Notes under the pieces: model-generated
What the model was told of the DNA's origin: nothing
Seen by the model: the letters and a program-made list of their open reading frames with translations, nothing else
The model's database searches: none
Shown here: positions 1 through 8,659 of the stretch, in pieces
How positions within the stretch are numbered: position 1 is the first letter of the stretch
How the letters are laid out: each line of letters opens with the position of its first letter
NCBI GenBank assembly: GCA_903875465.1
Contig: CAIQWB010000132.1
Location: forward strand, 37,665-101,664
Length of the DNA: 64,000 nt
DNA from: an uncultured Verrucomicrobia subdivision 3 bacterium
GTDB taxonomy: Bacteria; Verrucomicrobiota; Verrucomicrobiia; Limisphaerales; UBA11358
Direction of reading: 5' to 3'
Made by a program: the position numbers and the translations under genes

Positions 1-381
1 GTGCGGACCAATGGTGTGGTGATCCTTTACCCTAATCCGGCCAGTTTGAATTTGAGTGACCAAATCACGTATGCCATTACCGACGGGCAAGGCGGCACCA
101 ACACTGGGTTGATCCAAATCACCACCACCCCCTTTGTGGTCGGTCAGCAAACTGCGGGCATTCAGGTCAGTGGCGGGGTGGTCACGGCCAATTTCCTCGG
201 CATTCCGGGTTACGTTTACGAGACGCAGCGCAGCACCAATTTAAGTCAGGATTTGGGTTGGGTAAACATTGCCACCAACACCGTCGATGCCAGCGGCCAG
301 TTTCGCATCACCGATCGTTTCCAGGATTTAGGTGGCCAAACCCCCATCACTGCCTATTACCGCCTGGCCTGGCATCCCTAG
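1..381 (+). CDS. C-terminal end of a large exported surface protein (5' part outside window)
   Basis: The frame is open from the first base, so this is only the last 126 or so codons of a longer gene. The visible part has a short beta-rich piece with an ITYAITDGQGGT-like segment, typical of the end of cadherin-like or Ig-like repeats in bacterial surface proteins. It is followed by a domain (GYVYETQRSTNL..GWVNIA..DASGQFRITD) of the kind that closes many exported Verrucomicrobia proteins. No PEP-CTERM or other sorting signal is visible at the end. The stop lies 34 bases before the next start on the same strand, so the two may be cotranscribed. The in-frame GTG at base 1 is not a credible start. 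Function is unknown. Confidence 0.6.
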   Translation: MRTNGVVILYPNPASLNLSDQITYAITDGQGGTNTGLIQITTTPFVVGQQTAGIQVSGGVVTANFLGIPGYVYETQRSTNLSQDLGWVNIATNTVDASGQFRITDRFQDLGGQTPITAYYRLAWHP

Positions 382-415
382 ATTTCATATCGATCTGATG
401 CATCCACGCCTTCCC

Positions 416-1081
416 ATGAAGCTCTCGCTAATATTGGTCTTATCGCTGATTACCCTCCCGACGTGGGGCGGGATTGAACTGCGCCAGTCCTTTACCACAG
501 ACCAGTCCATTCCCGAGGGCAACCCCGCCGGCCTGACCGCCACGGGTTTTTTCACTCAACCCGTCAGTGATTTGCGCGCGCACCAGGTCGCGTCCATCTC
601 GCTGGGCATTCAGCTAACGGGCGGTTACAACGGATCCTTGTATGCATTTTTAGTGGCGCCCAACGGCCTCATGGTTACCCTCATGGACCAGCCAGGCTTG
701 GCGGTCGATGGCTTTGGGGCCGCTTCATCCGGGATGAATATCACCCTGGCCGACAACGCCACCGTCAATATCCAGTCCGTCATCGACGGCTATGGGACCG
801 CCCTGGCTGGAAACTACCAGCCCAAAAATCCAATCGGCACCCTGGGCTGCACCCCGGATAACTTAAATGGCAACTGGCAACTGTTCTTGGCCTCCACCAT
901 GAGTGGCGGCGGCACCGCCACCTTGAATAGCTGGACACTGGACATCCACCTGGTTTCCGCCGTGCCAGAACCCGGCAGTTTTTATGCCGCCCTGGCCCTG
1001 CTCATCCTGTTCCTGGCCACCCAGCTCATGCGCCTGGTGGACCCTGCCCGCCTGCCTCGCCGACCCGGCCCGCAAGCATGA
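416..1081 (+). CDS. PEP-CTERM protein with a proprotein-convertase P-domain-like fold
   Basis: About 221 residues: a signal peptide (MKLSLILVLSLITLP), a beta-rich body, and a C-terminal sorting signal (VPEPGSF, then a hydrophobic stretch ALALLILFLATQL and basic residues). The PEP-CTERM layout means export, and in organisms with an exosortase, recognition and processing by it; no exosortase gene is in this window. The body (VASISLGIQLTGGYNGSLYAFLVAPNG ... LNGNWQLFLASTMSGGGTATLNSWTLDI, here split by a gap) resembles the P/Homo B domain of subtilisin-like convertases. That motif usually marks a non-catalytic beta-sandwich. ATG 416 was chosen because it begins the signal peptide; ATG 398 would add six residues. 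Role unknown, probably surface or matrix. Confidence 0.75.
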   Translation: MKLSLILVLSLITLPTWGGIELRQSFTTDQSIPEGNPAGLTATGFFTQPVSDLRAHQVASISLGIQLTGGYNGSLYAFLVAPNGLMVTLMDQPGLAVDGFGAASSGMNITLADNATVNIQSVIDGYGTALAGNYQPKNPIGTLGCTPDNLNGNWQLFLASTMSGGGTATLNSWTLDIHLVSAVPEPGSFYAALALLILFLATQLMRLVDPARLPRRPGPQA

Positions 1082-1127
1082 TGGCCCAGGAATCGTTCCG
1101 CCGCCAAATATGCGGTCGCGGATTTGC

Positions 1128-1155
1128 TTGCCCGGTAGCGCGAACCGGGCATAAT
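1128..1155 (+). promoter_or_regulatory. possible promoter of tRNA-Arg
   Basis: TTGCCC (1128-1133) and CATAAT (1150-1155) are 16 bases apart and about 68 bases upstream of the tRNA. An inverted repeat GCCCGGT/ACCGGGC (1130-1136, 1144-1150) overlaps them and could instead be the end signal of the preceding gene, though no U-run follows. A second imperfect hairpin lies at 1178-1204. The call is weak. Confidence 0.3.
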
Positions 1156-1222
1156 CATTCCAAGATGATCTTGATCGGTTTAGTCGTCCACCGGACAAAC
1201 CGCCCCATCATCTCAACGCGAT

Positions 1223-1299
1223 GCGCGCGTAGCTCAACTGGATAGAGCGTCGGTCTCCGAAGCCGAAGGTTGTGGGTTCAACTCCCGCCGCGCGCACCA
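1223..1299 (+). tRNA. tRNA-Arg (anticodon CCG)
   Basis: The full cloverleaf can be folded by eye. The acceptor GCGCGCG (1223-1229) pairs with CGCGCGC (1289-1295), followed by A and an encoded CCA (1297-1299). The D stem is GCTC/GAGC (1232-1235, 1245-1248). The anticodon stem is 1250-1254/1262-1266 with loop CTCCGAA, giving anticodon CCG (1257-1259), which reads CGG arginine codons. The T stem is GTGGG/CCCGC (1272-1276, 1284-1288) with loop TTCAACT, which differs slightly from the usual TTCGANT. The gene ends 8 bases before the stop codon of the convergent GH35 gene. Confidence 0.96.
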
Positions 1300-1306
1300 T
1301 TTACAC

Positions 1307-4084
1307 TTACCGCTTTTCCGCGAATCCCGCGTAGGGTGCCACTTCCGCCGCGCTCAATACTGCCCCTTTGCCCAGGGGACGCAGGCAGAGGGCCAGCACG
1401 TTTTTCTCGCCCGTCCCCGTTTTCAGCCAGCATTCCGGGAGATAGAATTTCCGTTGTGGACCCGCCTCCCAATAACGGCCCAAGGGATGATCGTTCAAGT
1501 AAATCCAGCCGTTGCCCGAGGCGGCCAGCACCACGCCCCAGGGAGCCCAGGTATTGGGCGCGGCGGCGGGCAGGGTGAATTCCAGGCGATACCAAGTGGC
1601 CAGGTCGGTTGCCGGGCCGGCCGGCATGTCGCCTTGTTTGACCGCTAGGGGGTTGGTCACATCCAGGGGAACGTTGGTCCAGCCGCTTGGGACGTTCGCG
1701 GGGGAATACCATTGGGCGGCCACGCCATCCAATGCCGGGGCGAGCTCCCAAGCCAGGGCCAGATGGGTGATCGGTTGGGCATACAACCGCGCGGGCTTGG
1801 TCAGGCCGCCAACGCCATCCTTGTTAGTAACGATCACGGCGATCACATTGCGCCCCACTTTCAGATAGGGGGTCACATCTTTTTCAAAGGGCTCGGACCA
1901 GTCGCTGGATTGCCCGACCGCCTGGCCGTTTACATAAACTGTGCCGGCATCATCAATCGAATCAAACCGCAGCCGGGTGTTGGGGGACAGATCAGCCGCC
2001 GTCAATTCCACGGTCGTGCGGAATACCGCCGTGGACTGATGATCATCTAACACATGCCCCGCCGCGCCTTTGATATCCTGGCGCAAGGTGAATTTACCCC
2101 AGGCAGAATCATCCACGTCCACTCCAGTAAGCGACACCCCATCATCAGTTGCCAAATGCGCGCGCCAGTTCACCAGCGGTTGCCCGGATGGAATGGCATT
2201 GCATAATTGGCCGGAGACCAGCCCCGCCAGCTCCTCCATGCCCTTGCCTCCATTGCTTTGCCCGGCATTTTCGTAAAGCAGCACAATGTTGTTGTCCCCC
2301 GTGTGTAAGCACCCGGCCAGGTTGAGCACCTGGTTCTTTTGGTTTTGGGCGGCCCGCTTTAACAGGGCGCCATTTTCCGCGTCGAAATTCTTTTGCCGGC
2401 CGCCGGCGGGATCGTTTTGCAACAGCCGGCCATTTACCGATACCACCACATTGTCCGCCCGGAACAGGCTGAGTTGGAGCGCCGGTAGATTGGTCAATTG
2501 CTCCGCAGTCAGGCTGAAGTGTGTGCGGTAGAGCACGAAGCGAGTGTCAAATACGCCCAGGCTGGGGAGCGAATCCCCGTCTTTGACGGGACGCCAGCCC
2601 TGGCTGGCCGTTTCCGCATGGGTCAGGGCGCTGGCAATGCGCACCGGGGCGGGATCCGCTGGACGTTCCGGTGGCGTGACCGGCTGCGGTTGCCATTCAC
2701 CGGACGGCAGGCAGAGCACCTTCATGCCAAACGGTTCGAGGTGGTACTTCACGGGTATTGCATCGCCGCTGTCGGGTTTCAATACGACTTCACCCTGCCG
2801 GGGGGCTGAGCGGTCGGAATTGAAACAGAAGACAAAGGTCTGGCCGTTGGGATTGCGCCGAACCATGAAATCCAGATTCTTATCGGTGGCATCCCACGTG
2901 CAATTCACGAGGTCGGAACGGGCGATGGCCGGGCCGTACTTTTTCACCAGGTTGCCAATGGCCGCCACGGCATAATAGCGGTCGCCCACGCCACCGTGCT
3001 CGCGGATGGGGGCGTTGTAATCATAAGAAGTGGTGAGGGAGCGCGCACCCCAGCCATCCACATGAATGCCGCCGTGCAGCATATAATAACTGGTGATGGT
3101 GGCGCCGCCGGCATACGCCATGAGCGTCACGCCATTGATCTCGGCGGCCGTCACGCCATCTTGATCCTCGCTCAGTACCCCGCCGATCTGGGAAAACCAG
3201 CCACCCTGCAATTCGGGAACCATGCCCGGGGCGTTCGGTTGTGCGTTTTTCGCTTTGAGCACGTCGCGGTAGACATTTTTCACATTCCAGCGCGGATATT
3301 CATTAGGCCCGTCAAACACCTGGCTGAGCAGGGGATCCGTGCTGCCGCGAATTTCCTTGGTCCAGCAGGTCATGATGGGCACTTCAATGCCGTCGGCCTT
3401 GGCACATTGATAGAGGGCGCGCAGGTGGTTTTCCTTTTCCTCGCGGGTGCCCGTGTTGAAATCGTATTCGTTTTCGATCTGAAAGAGGATGATCCCATGG
3501 GCGCCTTTGGCCTTATGGGTAAGCTGTTCGGCGGCCAGCACCGGGCAGACCGCGTCGTACCAGTGCTTGGACCAGGCCAGATAAGTGGCGTCATCCGAGC
3601 GGAGCCACATGTCCGTGCGCCTGGGTTGGTCGGGCTTGAAATTCAGCAACCAGCGGGGATAGCCACCGCCATCCCATTCGGCGCAGATGTACGGGCCCGG
3701 CCGGATGATGACATACAAGCCAAACTCCTCCTCCGCCATCTTCAGCCAGTCCTTGAGATCGGTCAGGTCCACCTTGGAGAAATCATCCAGGCCAGCGGGC
3801 TGGGCGCGTTCGTGCCAGTTCCAAGGCACATAGGATTCCACCGCATTGAAGCCCGCTTCCTTGATTTTTTGAAACCGGCTGCGCCAGAGCTCCTTGGGAC
3901 AGCGGAAATAGTGAAAAGCACCACTGAAAATCAGCGTGTCCTGACCGTCAATCGTGAGGCAATGGCCGTCGTAATGGATGCGGTCGGGCTGGGCGAATTG
4001 CTTGAGCGGGAGATCGGCGGCGGCACTGGCCAGGCCGGTGAGGATTAAATTCAGGCCAAGCAGCAGGGACAGGACGTTTTTCAT
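1307..4084 (-). CDS. secreted glycoside hydrolase family 35 beta-galactosidase
   Basis: About 925 residues with a signal peptide (MKNVLSLLLGLNLILTGLASA), so periplasmic or extracellular. The GH35 barrel comes first: FSGAFHYFR near residue 55, the acid/base region QIENEY (residues 202-207) and the nucleophile region PELQGGW with Glu about residue 291. These are the two GH35 catalytic glutamates. After about residue 500 come beta-sandwich jelly-roll domains (RTHFSLTAEQL, FDSIDDAGTVYVNG, NGWIYLNDHPLGRYW) typical of the C-terminal half. Family members remove terminal beta-linked galactose from glycans. ATG 4084 was preferred to 4177 because it starts the signal peptide. No transporter or regulator is adjacent, so the natural substrate is open. 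Confidence 0.93.
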   Translation of the reverse strand: MKNVLSLLLGLNLILTGLASAAADLPLKQFAQPDRIHYDGHCLTIDGQDTLIFSGAFHYFRCPKELWRSRFQKIKEAGFNAVESYVPWNWHERAQPAGLDDFSKVDLTDLKDWLKMAEEEFGLYVIIRPGPYICAEWDGGGYPRWLLNFKPDQPRRTDMWLRSDDATYLAWSKHWYDAVCPVLAAEQLTHKAKGAHGIILFQIENEYDFNTGTREEKENHLRALYQCAKADGIEVPIMTCWTKEIRGSTDPLLSQVFDGPNEYPRWNVKNVYRDVLKAKNAQPNAPGMVPELQGGWFSQIGGVLSEDQDGVTAAEINGVTLMAYAGGATITSYYMLHGGIHVDGWGARSLTTSYDYNAPIREHGGVGDRYYAVAAIGNLVKKYGPAIARSDLVNCTWDATDKNLDFMVRRNPNGQTFVFCFNSDRSAPRQGEVVLKPDSGDAIPVKYHLEPFGMKVLCLPSGEWQPQPVTPPERPADPAPVRIASALTHAETASQGWRPVKDGDSLPSLGVFDTRFVLYRTHFSLTAEQLTNLPALQLSLFRADNVVVSVNGRLLQNDPAGGRQKNFDAENGALLKRAAQNQKNQVLNLAGCLHTGDNNIVLLYENAGQSNGGKGMEELAGLVSGQLCNAIPSGQPLVNWRAHLATDDGVSLTGVDVDDSAWGKFTLRQDIKGAAGHVLDDHQSTAVFRTTVELTAADLSPNTRLRFDSIDDAGTVYVNGQAVGQSSDWSEPFEKDVTPYLKVGRNVIAVIVTNKDGVGGLTKPARLYAQPITHLALAWELAPALDGVAAQWYSPANVPSGWTNVPLDVTNPLAVKQGDMPAGPATDLATWYRLEFTLPAAAPNTWAPWGVVLAASGNGWIYLNDHPLGRYWEAGPQRKFYLPECWLKTGTGEKNVLALCLRPLGKGAVLSAAEVAPYAGFAEKR

Positions 4085-4485
4085 GATAGCGCGATAATGG
4101 TAGTTGCTGGGGAAGAAGCATAGGCCGCCGGCCTGAAATTGTCCAGTCGGCGACCCGGGCGCCGGCCTCTTCCACAACGAAGCCTACCTGCGGCGCCTCG
4201 TCAGCGCGATCCTAGCCGAGACCAGTGATTGATGGTAAATTGGAAATATTTACCTCAGCATGGAAGCCTAAAACCCAACCTAAGACACGCCATGCTAAAA
4301 GATTTTACAGAGAAAAATTTGCGCCCCCCAACCTGCCGCCACTAGGAATTATTTCGGCCCGGAATGCGCCACTATCTATTCTTGGAAGGGTTGGTGATGG
4401 TGGCGCACCGGCTTGATTTCATCCGTAATTGCGTATTGAAACCGGCCCGCCGCCCGCTTGCCAGATTTTACGATCTGAACGTGGT
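4085..4485. other. intergenic region upstream of the GH35 gene
   Basis: No convincing gene. A 7-bp inverted repeat GGTAAAT/ATTTACC (4234-4240 and 4248-4254, 7-base spacer) lies 150 bases upstream of the GH35 start and could be an operator for it. This is a guess from symmetry alone. Confidence 0.35.
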
Positions 4486-5436
4486 TTATTTCTTTTTAAC
4501 CCCCACCAACCTCAGCACCTTGCCGGCCGTGCCGCGGAGCCGGGCCCGGGCATCGCCGGCGAGCGCGCGGAGGTGCGCGGGCAGCCGGTTCTTTTTTTGC
4601 AGACTCCACGGGATGGGATGGGTGCGGTGGCCAGATTGCTGGAGCCAGTCGAACAATTCCATCATGTGCGGATGGCAGTACCAGTGGCGCAGGCACCAGT
4701 CTTTCCAAGGCTTGGGGTTCGCGCCGAAATGGGCCACATGCCGGTTGGCCTCGCGGTCCAGCCGGAATTCGCTGATGGGGGGGGCAATATTGGAAAACGC
4801 CAGGAGCGAACTCATGACGGATTCGTCCGTCATAAAATAGGCGGGGTTGCGGTTATCCACCACCCCGGCATGACTGGGGGGGATGACTTTGGCGATTTGG
4901 GATTTCCATTGCCGGATGAAATCCAGGTGGCGCTGGTGCAGGACAAAGGTGTTGGTCACACAGGTGGTGTTCACCAGCGGGACTTTGAGCTGGCCCACGT
5001 CGGCCTGCCATTGTTTAAGCACAGATTGGGGCAGGCCGCCGGCGGCTTCGCCCGGGGCATAATGATTGCGCCAGACCCAGGCATTTTCGGCGGGTTGCCG
5101 CATGCGGATTTGAAATTCGCCGTTCGTGGGCAGGAGAAAACTACTGATGTCGCCGATGACCATACAATCGGCATCCAGCCAGGCGACGTACTCGGTGCTG
5201 GCGCTCAGGAGCGCCTCGGATTTGCGATTGGCGACGTTCCGCGGGTCATTGTCCTCGAGCGGCAGGACTTTTACCGTGGGAAATTGCTCCAGCAAGGCGA
5301 TGTCCTCGGCGGTGAAGCCGGTCTGGAGGATGTGGACGGGGGTGGTGGGTAAATTCTTCGCACAACTGGCTGCCAGGATGAAGGCACCCCAATGATAATT
5401 GCGATCGCAGGCGGAAACGATGGTCAGGTTTTTCAT
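4486..5436 (-). CDS. glycosyltransferase-like protein with a DxD-type motif
   Basis: About 316 residues, no signal peptide. The N-terminus (MKNLTIVSACDRNYHWGAFI) and the WLDADCMVI segment (Asp-Ala-Asp at about 88-90) match a GT-A nucleotide-sugar fold in which the DxD binds the metal and sugar nucleotide. NVANRKSEALL just before it fits the base-binding part. Later HFGANPKPW (in the VAHFGANPKPWKDW stretch) recalls the HxGxxKPW motif of GT8 enzymes, which strengthens a GT8-like reading. The donor and acceptor cannot be told. Start: ATG 5436; an earlier ATG at 5463 would overlap the end of the upstream gene. The upstream neighbour ends 14 bases away on the same strand, so the two are probably one transcript. 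Confidence 0.72.
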   Translation of the reverse strand: MKNLTIVSACDRNYHWGAFILAASCAKNLPTTPVHILQTGFTAEDIALLEQFPTVKVLPLEDNDPRNVANRKSEALLSASTEYVAWLDADCMVIGDISSFLLPTNGEFQIRMRQPAENAWVWRNHYAPGEAAGGLPQSVLKQWQADVGQLKVPLVNTTCVTNTFVLHQRHLDFIRQWKSQIAKVIPPSHAGVVDNRNPAYFMTDESVMSSLLAFSNIAPPISEFRLDREANRHVAHFGANPKPWKDWCLRHWYCHPHMMELFDWLQQSGHRTHPIPWSLQKKNRLPAHLRALAGDARARLRGTAGKVLRLVGVKKK

Positions 5437-5449
5437 AGTGATTTCCCGG

Positions 5450-5881
5450 TCAACGAGGAGCATTAAAATTAAAGAACGTGCCGCGCCACCATGATATATC
5501 GGTGAACGCTTCCACTTGGTTGCCCGGTTCGATCCGAATGGTCAGACGGTAGCCGCCGTGGGAAGGCATGGGATTTTCGCTGTCCCAGCTCCAGGGCGGA
5601 TCAGTGGCCATTTCCATGTGAACCGTCCCGGTGGGGCCGCGGGGCTCGAGTTTGAAGCGCACGGATTCCTGATCCTGCAAGGTTGGATAGGCTTTGGTCT
5701 GGCTGCAGGCGCGCACGAGCAAGGGGGGCAGGATTCCCCCGGTTTCATTATAGATAACGATGGAGGAGACGTCGGAGCGGAGCAGGGCGACGACCGTGGC
5801 GCCGATGAGGCCGAGGATGAGGCATAGCGGCAGGAACACGCGTTTCCGCAGCCAGAGGGGGCGCAGTTGGCTCTTTTTCAT
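5450..5881 (-). CDS. membrane-anchored protein of unknown function
   Basis: About 143 residues. After a basic start (MKKSQLRPLWLRKR) comes one strong membrane segment (VFLPLCLILGLIGATVVALL, residues 14-33), then a soluble beta-rich domain outside the cytoplasm (SSIVIYNETGGILPPLLVRAC ... with an SWDSENP and a FTDISWWRG segment). I do not recognise the family. It precedes the GT-like gene on the same strand and may act with it. ATG 5908 would add nine residues. Between this gene and purF lie about 260 bases with no other feature. Confidence 0.6.
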   Translation of the reverse strand: MKKSQLRPLWLRKRVFLPLCLILGLIGATVVALLRSDVSSIVIYNETGGILPPLLVRACSQTKAYPTLQDQESVRFKLEPRGPTGTVHMEMATDPPWSWDSENPMPSHGGYRLTIRIEPGNQVEAFTDISWWRGTFFNFNAPR

Positions 5882-6142
5882 GGGGAGTTTGGTGGTTTCA
5901 CCCGCCACAGCCTAGCCCCTCACTGGCTGGCAATAAAGCGCCAACTGCACCAAAACGGCTCGAAAATGCGGAAATTGACGGAGTGTCCCTGGCAAAATCC
6001 GTTGCGTGCGACCAGCGGCGGGCCGGAAGGGGTGGTTTTGTCCCAGGATGCCGCTCTCCACCGGCCATAAATCGTCACGGTTCCGGCTTGCGCCGGAGGG
6101 TGGCGTTTGTTCCAATTCAGCGCGCGCGGCAAGCGGCAAACC

Positions 6143-7621
6143 ATGCAATCCAAACATTACCCAAAACATTATTGCGGGGTCTTCGGCATTTTCGGCCATC
6201 CGAATGCAGCCGAGTTGACCTACTACGGGCTTTACGCCCTGCAGCATCGTGGCCAGGAGAGTGCGGGCATTGTCACCTGTCACGATGGCAAGTTCTACAA
6301 GCACCACGGCATGGGGCTGGTGCCGCATATTTTTGACCCGAAAGTGTTGCATGATCTCCATGGCCAGCGCGCCATTGGCCACACCCGCTACTCCACCACG
6401 GGCGCCTCCTCCCTGCGCAACGCGCAACCGCTTACGGTGGACTGCATGCGCGGGCAGATTGCCGTGGCGCACAATGGCAACCTGACGAACGCCGCCGTCT
6501 TGCGGGATGAATTGGAGAGCAAAGGGCTGGTGTTCCAGACCACCGTCGACAGCGAGATTATCATCATGATGCTGGCCCAACCCACCTTGGGTCACGTCCA
6601 GAACACCATCGTGCAGACCCTGCGGCGCATCGAGGGGGCTTATTCACTGGTGATCATGACGGAAAAGGAATTGATCGGCGCCCGGGATCCCCACGGCTTC
6701 CGCCCGCTTTCGATCGGCCGCACGGACAACGGGGCCTGGGTGCTCTCAAGCGAGACGACCGCATTTGACCTCATTCACGCGGTTTTTGTGCGGGATGTGG
6801 AACCCGGCGAAGTGGTGATTATCAATGAAAAGGGCCTGACGAGCATTCAGGCCTTTCCCGAGCATACCAAGCGTGCGTTGTGCGTGTTTGAATATGTCTA
6901 TTTTGCGCGGCCGGACAGTGTGATCAACGGCCATTCGGTTTACGAAGTCCGCAAGGAAATGGGCCGGCAACTGGCGCGGGAGCATCAAATCGAAGCCGAC
7001 CTGGTCATCCCGGTGCCGGACAGCGGGGTATGCGCCGCGATGGGGTATTCCGAGGAATCGGGCATTCCTTACGAGATGGCCTTTATCCGGAACCATTACG
7101 TGGGCCGCAGTTTCCTGGCCCCCACGCAACTGATCCGCGATTTTAATGTGCGGGTGAAGCTCAACCTGATCGCCTCACTTGTGAAAGACAAGCGCGTGGT
7201 GATCGTGGACGACTCGATTGTGCGCGGCACCACCGCGCGGTCGCGCGTCAAGACGTTGAAGGACGCTGGAGCAGCCGAGGTTCATGTGGCCGTCAGTTGT
7301 CCGCCGCACATGCACCCCTGCGTTTATGGCATTGATTTTCCGGACCGCAGCAAGCTGATGGCGGCGACCAACACGGTGGATGAAATCCGCCAGTACCTAA
7401 ATGCCGATTCGCTGCATTACCTGAGCCCGGCCGGCATGATCAAGGCGACGGGGCAGGACCAGTCCGCCTTTTGCATGGCGTGTTACGACGGCAAATATCC
7501 GGTGGCGTTTGATCCCTTGCTGGACAAGAGCATCATGGAACGGCGCAAGCGACTCACGCAAACGCTCGGTGAGGGTGCCACGTTGGAAAACGCCCAGTAC
7601 AAGCTCTTGAAAGAAACGTGA
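6143..7621 (+). CDS. purF: amidophosphoribosyltransferase
   Basis: 492 residues. Catalyses the first committed step of purine synthesis: PRPP plus glutamine to phosphoribosylamine. A ten-residue propeptide precedes Cys11 (HYCGVFGIFG); in this family the propeptide is cleaved to expose the N-terminal nucleophile cysteine of the Ntn glutaminase domain. The PRPP site is VVIVDDSIVRGTT (about 351-363). Cys247, Cys393, Cys444 and Cys447 (FCMACYDGKYP) match the four 4Fe-4S ligands of the Bacillus-type, oxygen-sensitive enzyme, unlike the E. coli form. ATG 6143 gives the normal propeptide length; upstream ATG 6107 would make it too long. deoC follows 67 bases later. Confidence 0.97.
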   Translation: MQSKHYPKHYCGVFGIFGHPNAAELTYYGLYALQHRGQESAGIVTCHDGKFYKHHGMGLVPHIFDPKVLHDLHGQRAIGHTRYSTTGASSLRNAQPLTVDCMRGQIAVAHNGNLTNAAVLRDELESKGLVFQTTVDSEIIIMMLAQPTLGHVQNTIVQTLRRIEGAYSLVIMTEKELIGARDPHGFRPLSIGRTDNGAWVLSSETTAFDLIHAVFVRDVEPGEVVIINEKGLTSIQAFPEHTKRALCVFEYVYFARPDSVINGHSVYEVRKEMGRQLAREHQIEADLVIPVPDSGVCAAMGYSEESGIPYEMAFIRNHYVGRSFLAPTQLIRDFNVRVKLNLIASLVKDKRVVIVDDSIVRGTTARSRVKTLKDAGAAEVHVAVSCPPHMHPCVYGIDFPDRSKLMAATNTVDEIRQYLNADSLHYLSPAGMIKATGQDQSAFCMACYDGKYPVAFDPLLDKSIMERRKRLTQTLGEGATLENAQYKLLKET

Positions 7622-7688
7622 GGCCGGGGCGGAGTCCGCGGAAACCGCATTGACGCGCACCCCGGGCGACCACAGAATCACCCACATC

Positions 7689-8627
7689 ATGAAAGCGTCC
7701 GCCTTATTTTGGAAGCGGCCTGAGTCCTTGCGGTTGCACGCGCCGCTGGTGCCGACCATCGACCAGATCATGGTCGAGGAGCGGGCCAATGCCTTCACCA
7801 AGCGGAGCCTCAAAACCAGCGCCAAGCTCGCGGGCCTGAAAATGGCCGTGAGCATGTGCGACCTCACCACGCTGGAAGGCAAGGACACTCCCGGCAAAGT
7901 CGCCTATCTTTGCCGCAAAGCAGTGCAACCCATCGACGCTAAATACGAGGTGCCACCCTGCGCCGCGGTTTGTGTGTATCCGAACCTGGTCAAACCGGCG
8001 CGGATGTTTCTGGGACATCATTCACCGGTAAAAATCGCCGCCGTGGCCACCGGCTTTCCCAGCGGGCAATATCCCTTGCGCACTAAGCTGGAAGAAGTGC
8101 GCCGCGCCGTGGCGGATGGCGCGGATGAAATTGACATGGTGATTGATCGCGGGGCGTTTCTAACGGGCGAACACACGCGGATGTTCGATGAAATTGCGGC
8201 CACGAAACAAGCCTGCGGCGCGGCGCATCTCAAGGTGATTCTCGAAACTGGGGAACTCGTCACGTACGATAATGTGCGCCTGGCCAGCGAAATCGCCATG
8301 CGGGCCGGCGGTGATTTTATCAAGACCAGTACGGGCAAAGTCTCGCCCGCAGCGACGCTCCCGGTCACGCTGGTGATGTTGGAGGCGATTCGTGATCATT
8401 TTTTTGCCACCGGCGTGCGCATCGGCATGAAGCCTGCCGGCGGTATTCGCACGGCCAAACAAGCGCTGGCCTATCTGGTCATGGTCAAGGAAACTCTGGG
8501 GGATGACTGGCTGACTCCGGACCTGTTTCGCATCGGCGCCAGTTCGCTGGTGACCGATTTGCTGATGCAGATTGTGAAATGCACCGAGGGAAATTATCAG
8601 GCGGCGGATTATTTTTCCCTGCCGTGA
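7689..8627 (+). CDS. deoC: deoxyribose-phosphate aldolase
   Basis: 312 residues. Cleaves 2-deoxyribose 5-phosphate to glyceraldehyde 3-phosphate and acetaldehyde in deoxynucleoside breakdown. The Schiff-base lysine is in GGDFIKTSTGK (Lys212) and the second active-site lysine is in GMKPAGGIRT. At 312 residues it is longer than the roughly 220-260 of compact DeoC, with about 50 extra residues at the N-terminus. It is followed 32 bases later by an aldehyde dehydrogenase, which could oxidise the acetaldehyde released. Start ATG 7689; ATG 7650 would add 13 residues of little protein-like character. Confidence 0.95.
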   Translation: MKASALFWKRPESLRLHAPLVPTIDQIMVEERANAFTKRSLKTSAKLAGLKMAVSMCDLTTLEGKDTPGKVAYLCRKAVQPIDAKYEVPPCAAVCVYPNLVKPARMFLGHHSPVKIAAVATGFPSGQYPLRTKLEEVRRAVADGADEIDMVIDRGAFLTGEHTRMFDEIAATKQACGAAHLKVILETGELVTYDNVRLASEIAMRAGGDFIKTSTGKVSPAATLPVTLVMLEAIRDHFFATGVRIGMKPAGGIRTAKQALAYLVMVKETLGDDWLTPDLFRIGASSLVTDLLMQIVKCTEGNYQAADYFSLP

Positions 8628-8659
8628 GCGGGCCACTGGATGAACCATATAAATTCACA

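Noticed and set aside
2996..4048. Long plus-strand frame (350 codons) inside the GH35 gene
   Set aside because: It is antisense to a protein with clear GH35 catalytic motifs; its composition (many His/Gly/Val, no domain) is that of a shadow frame in GC-rich DNA.
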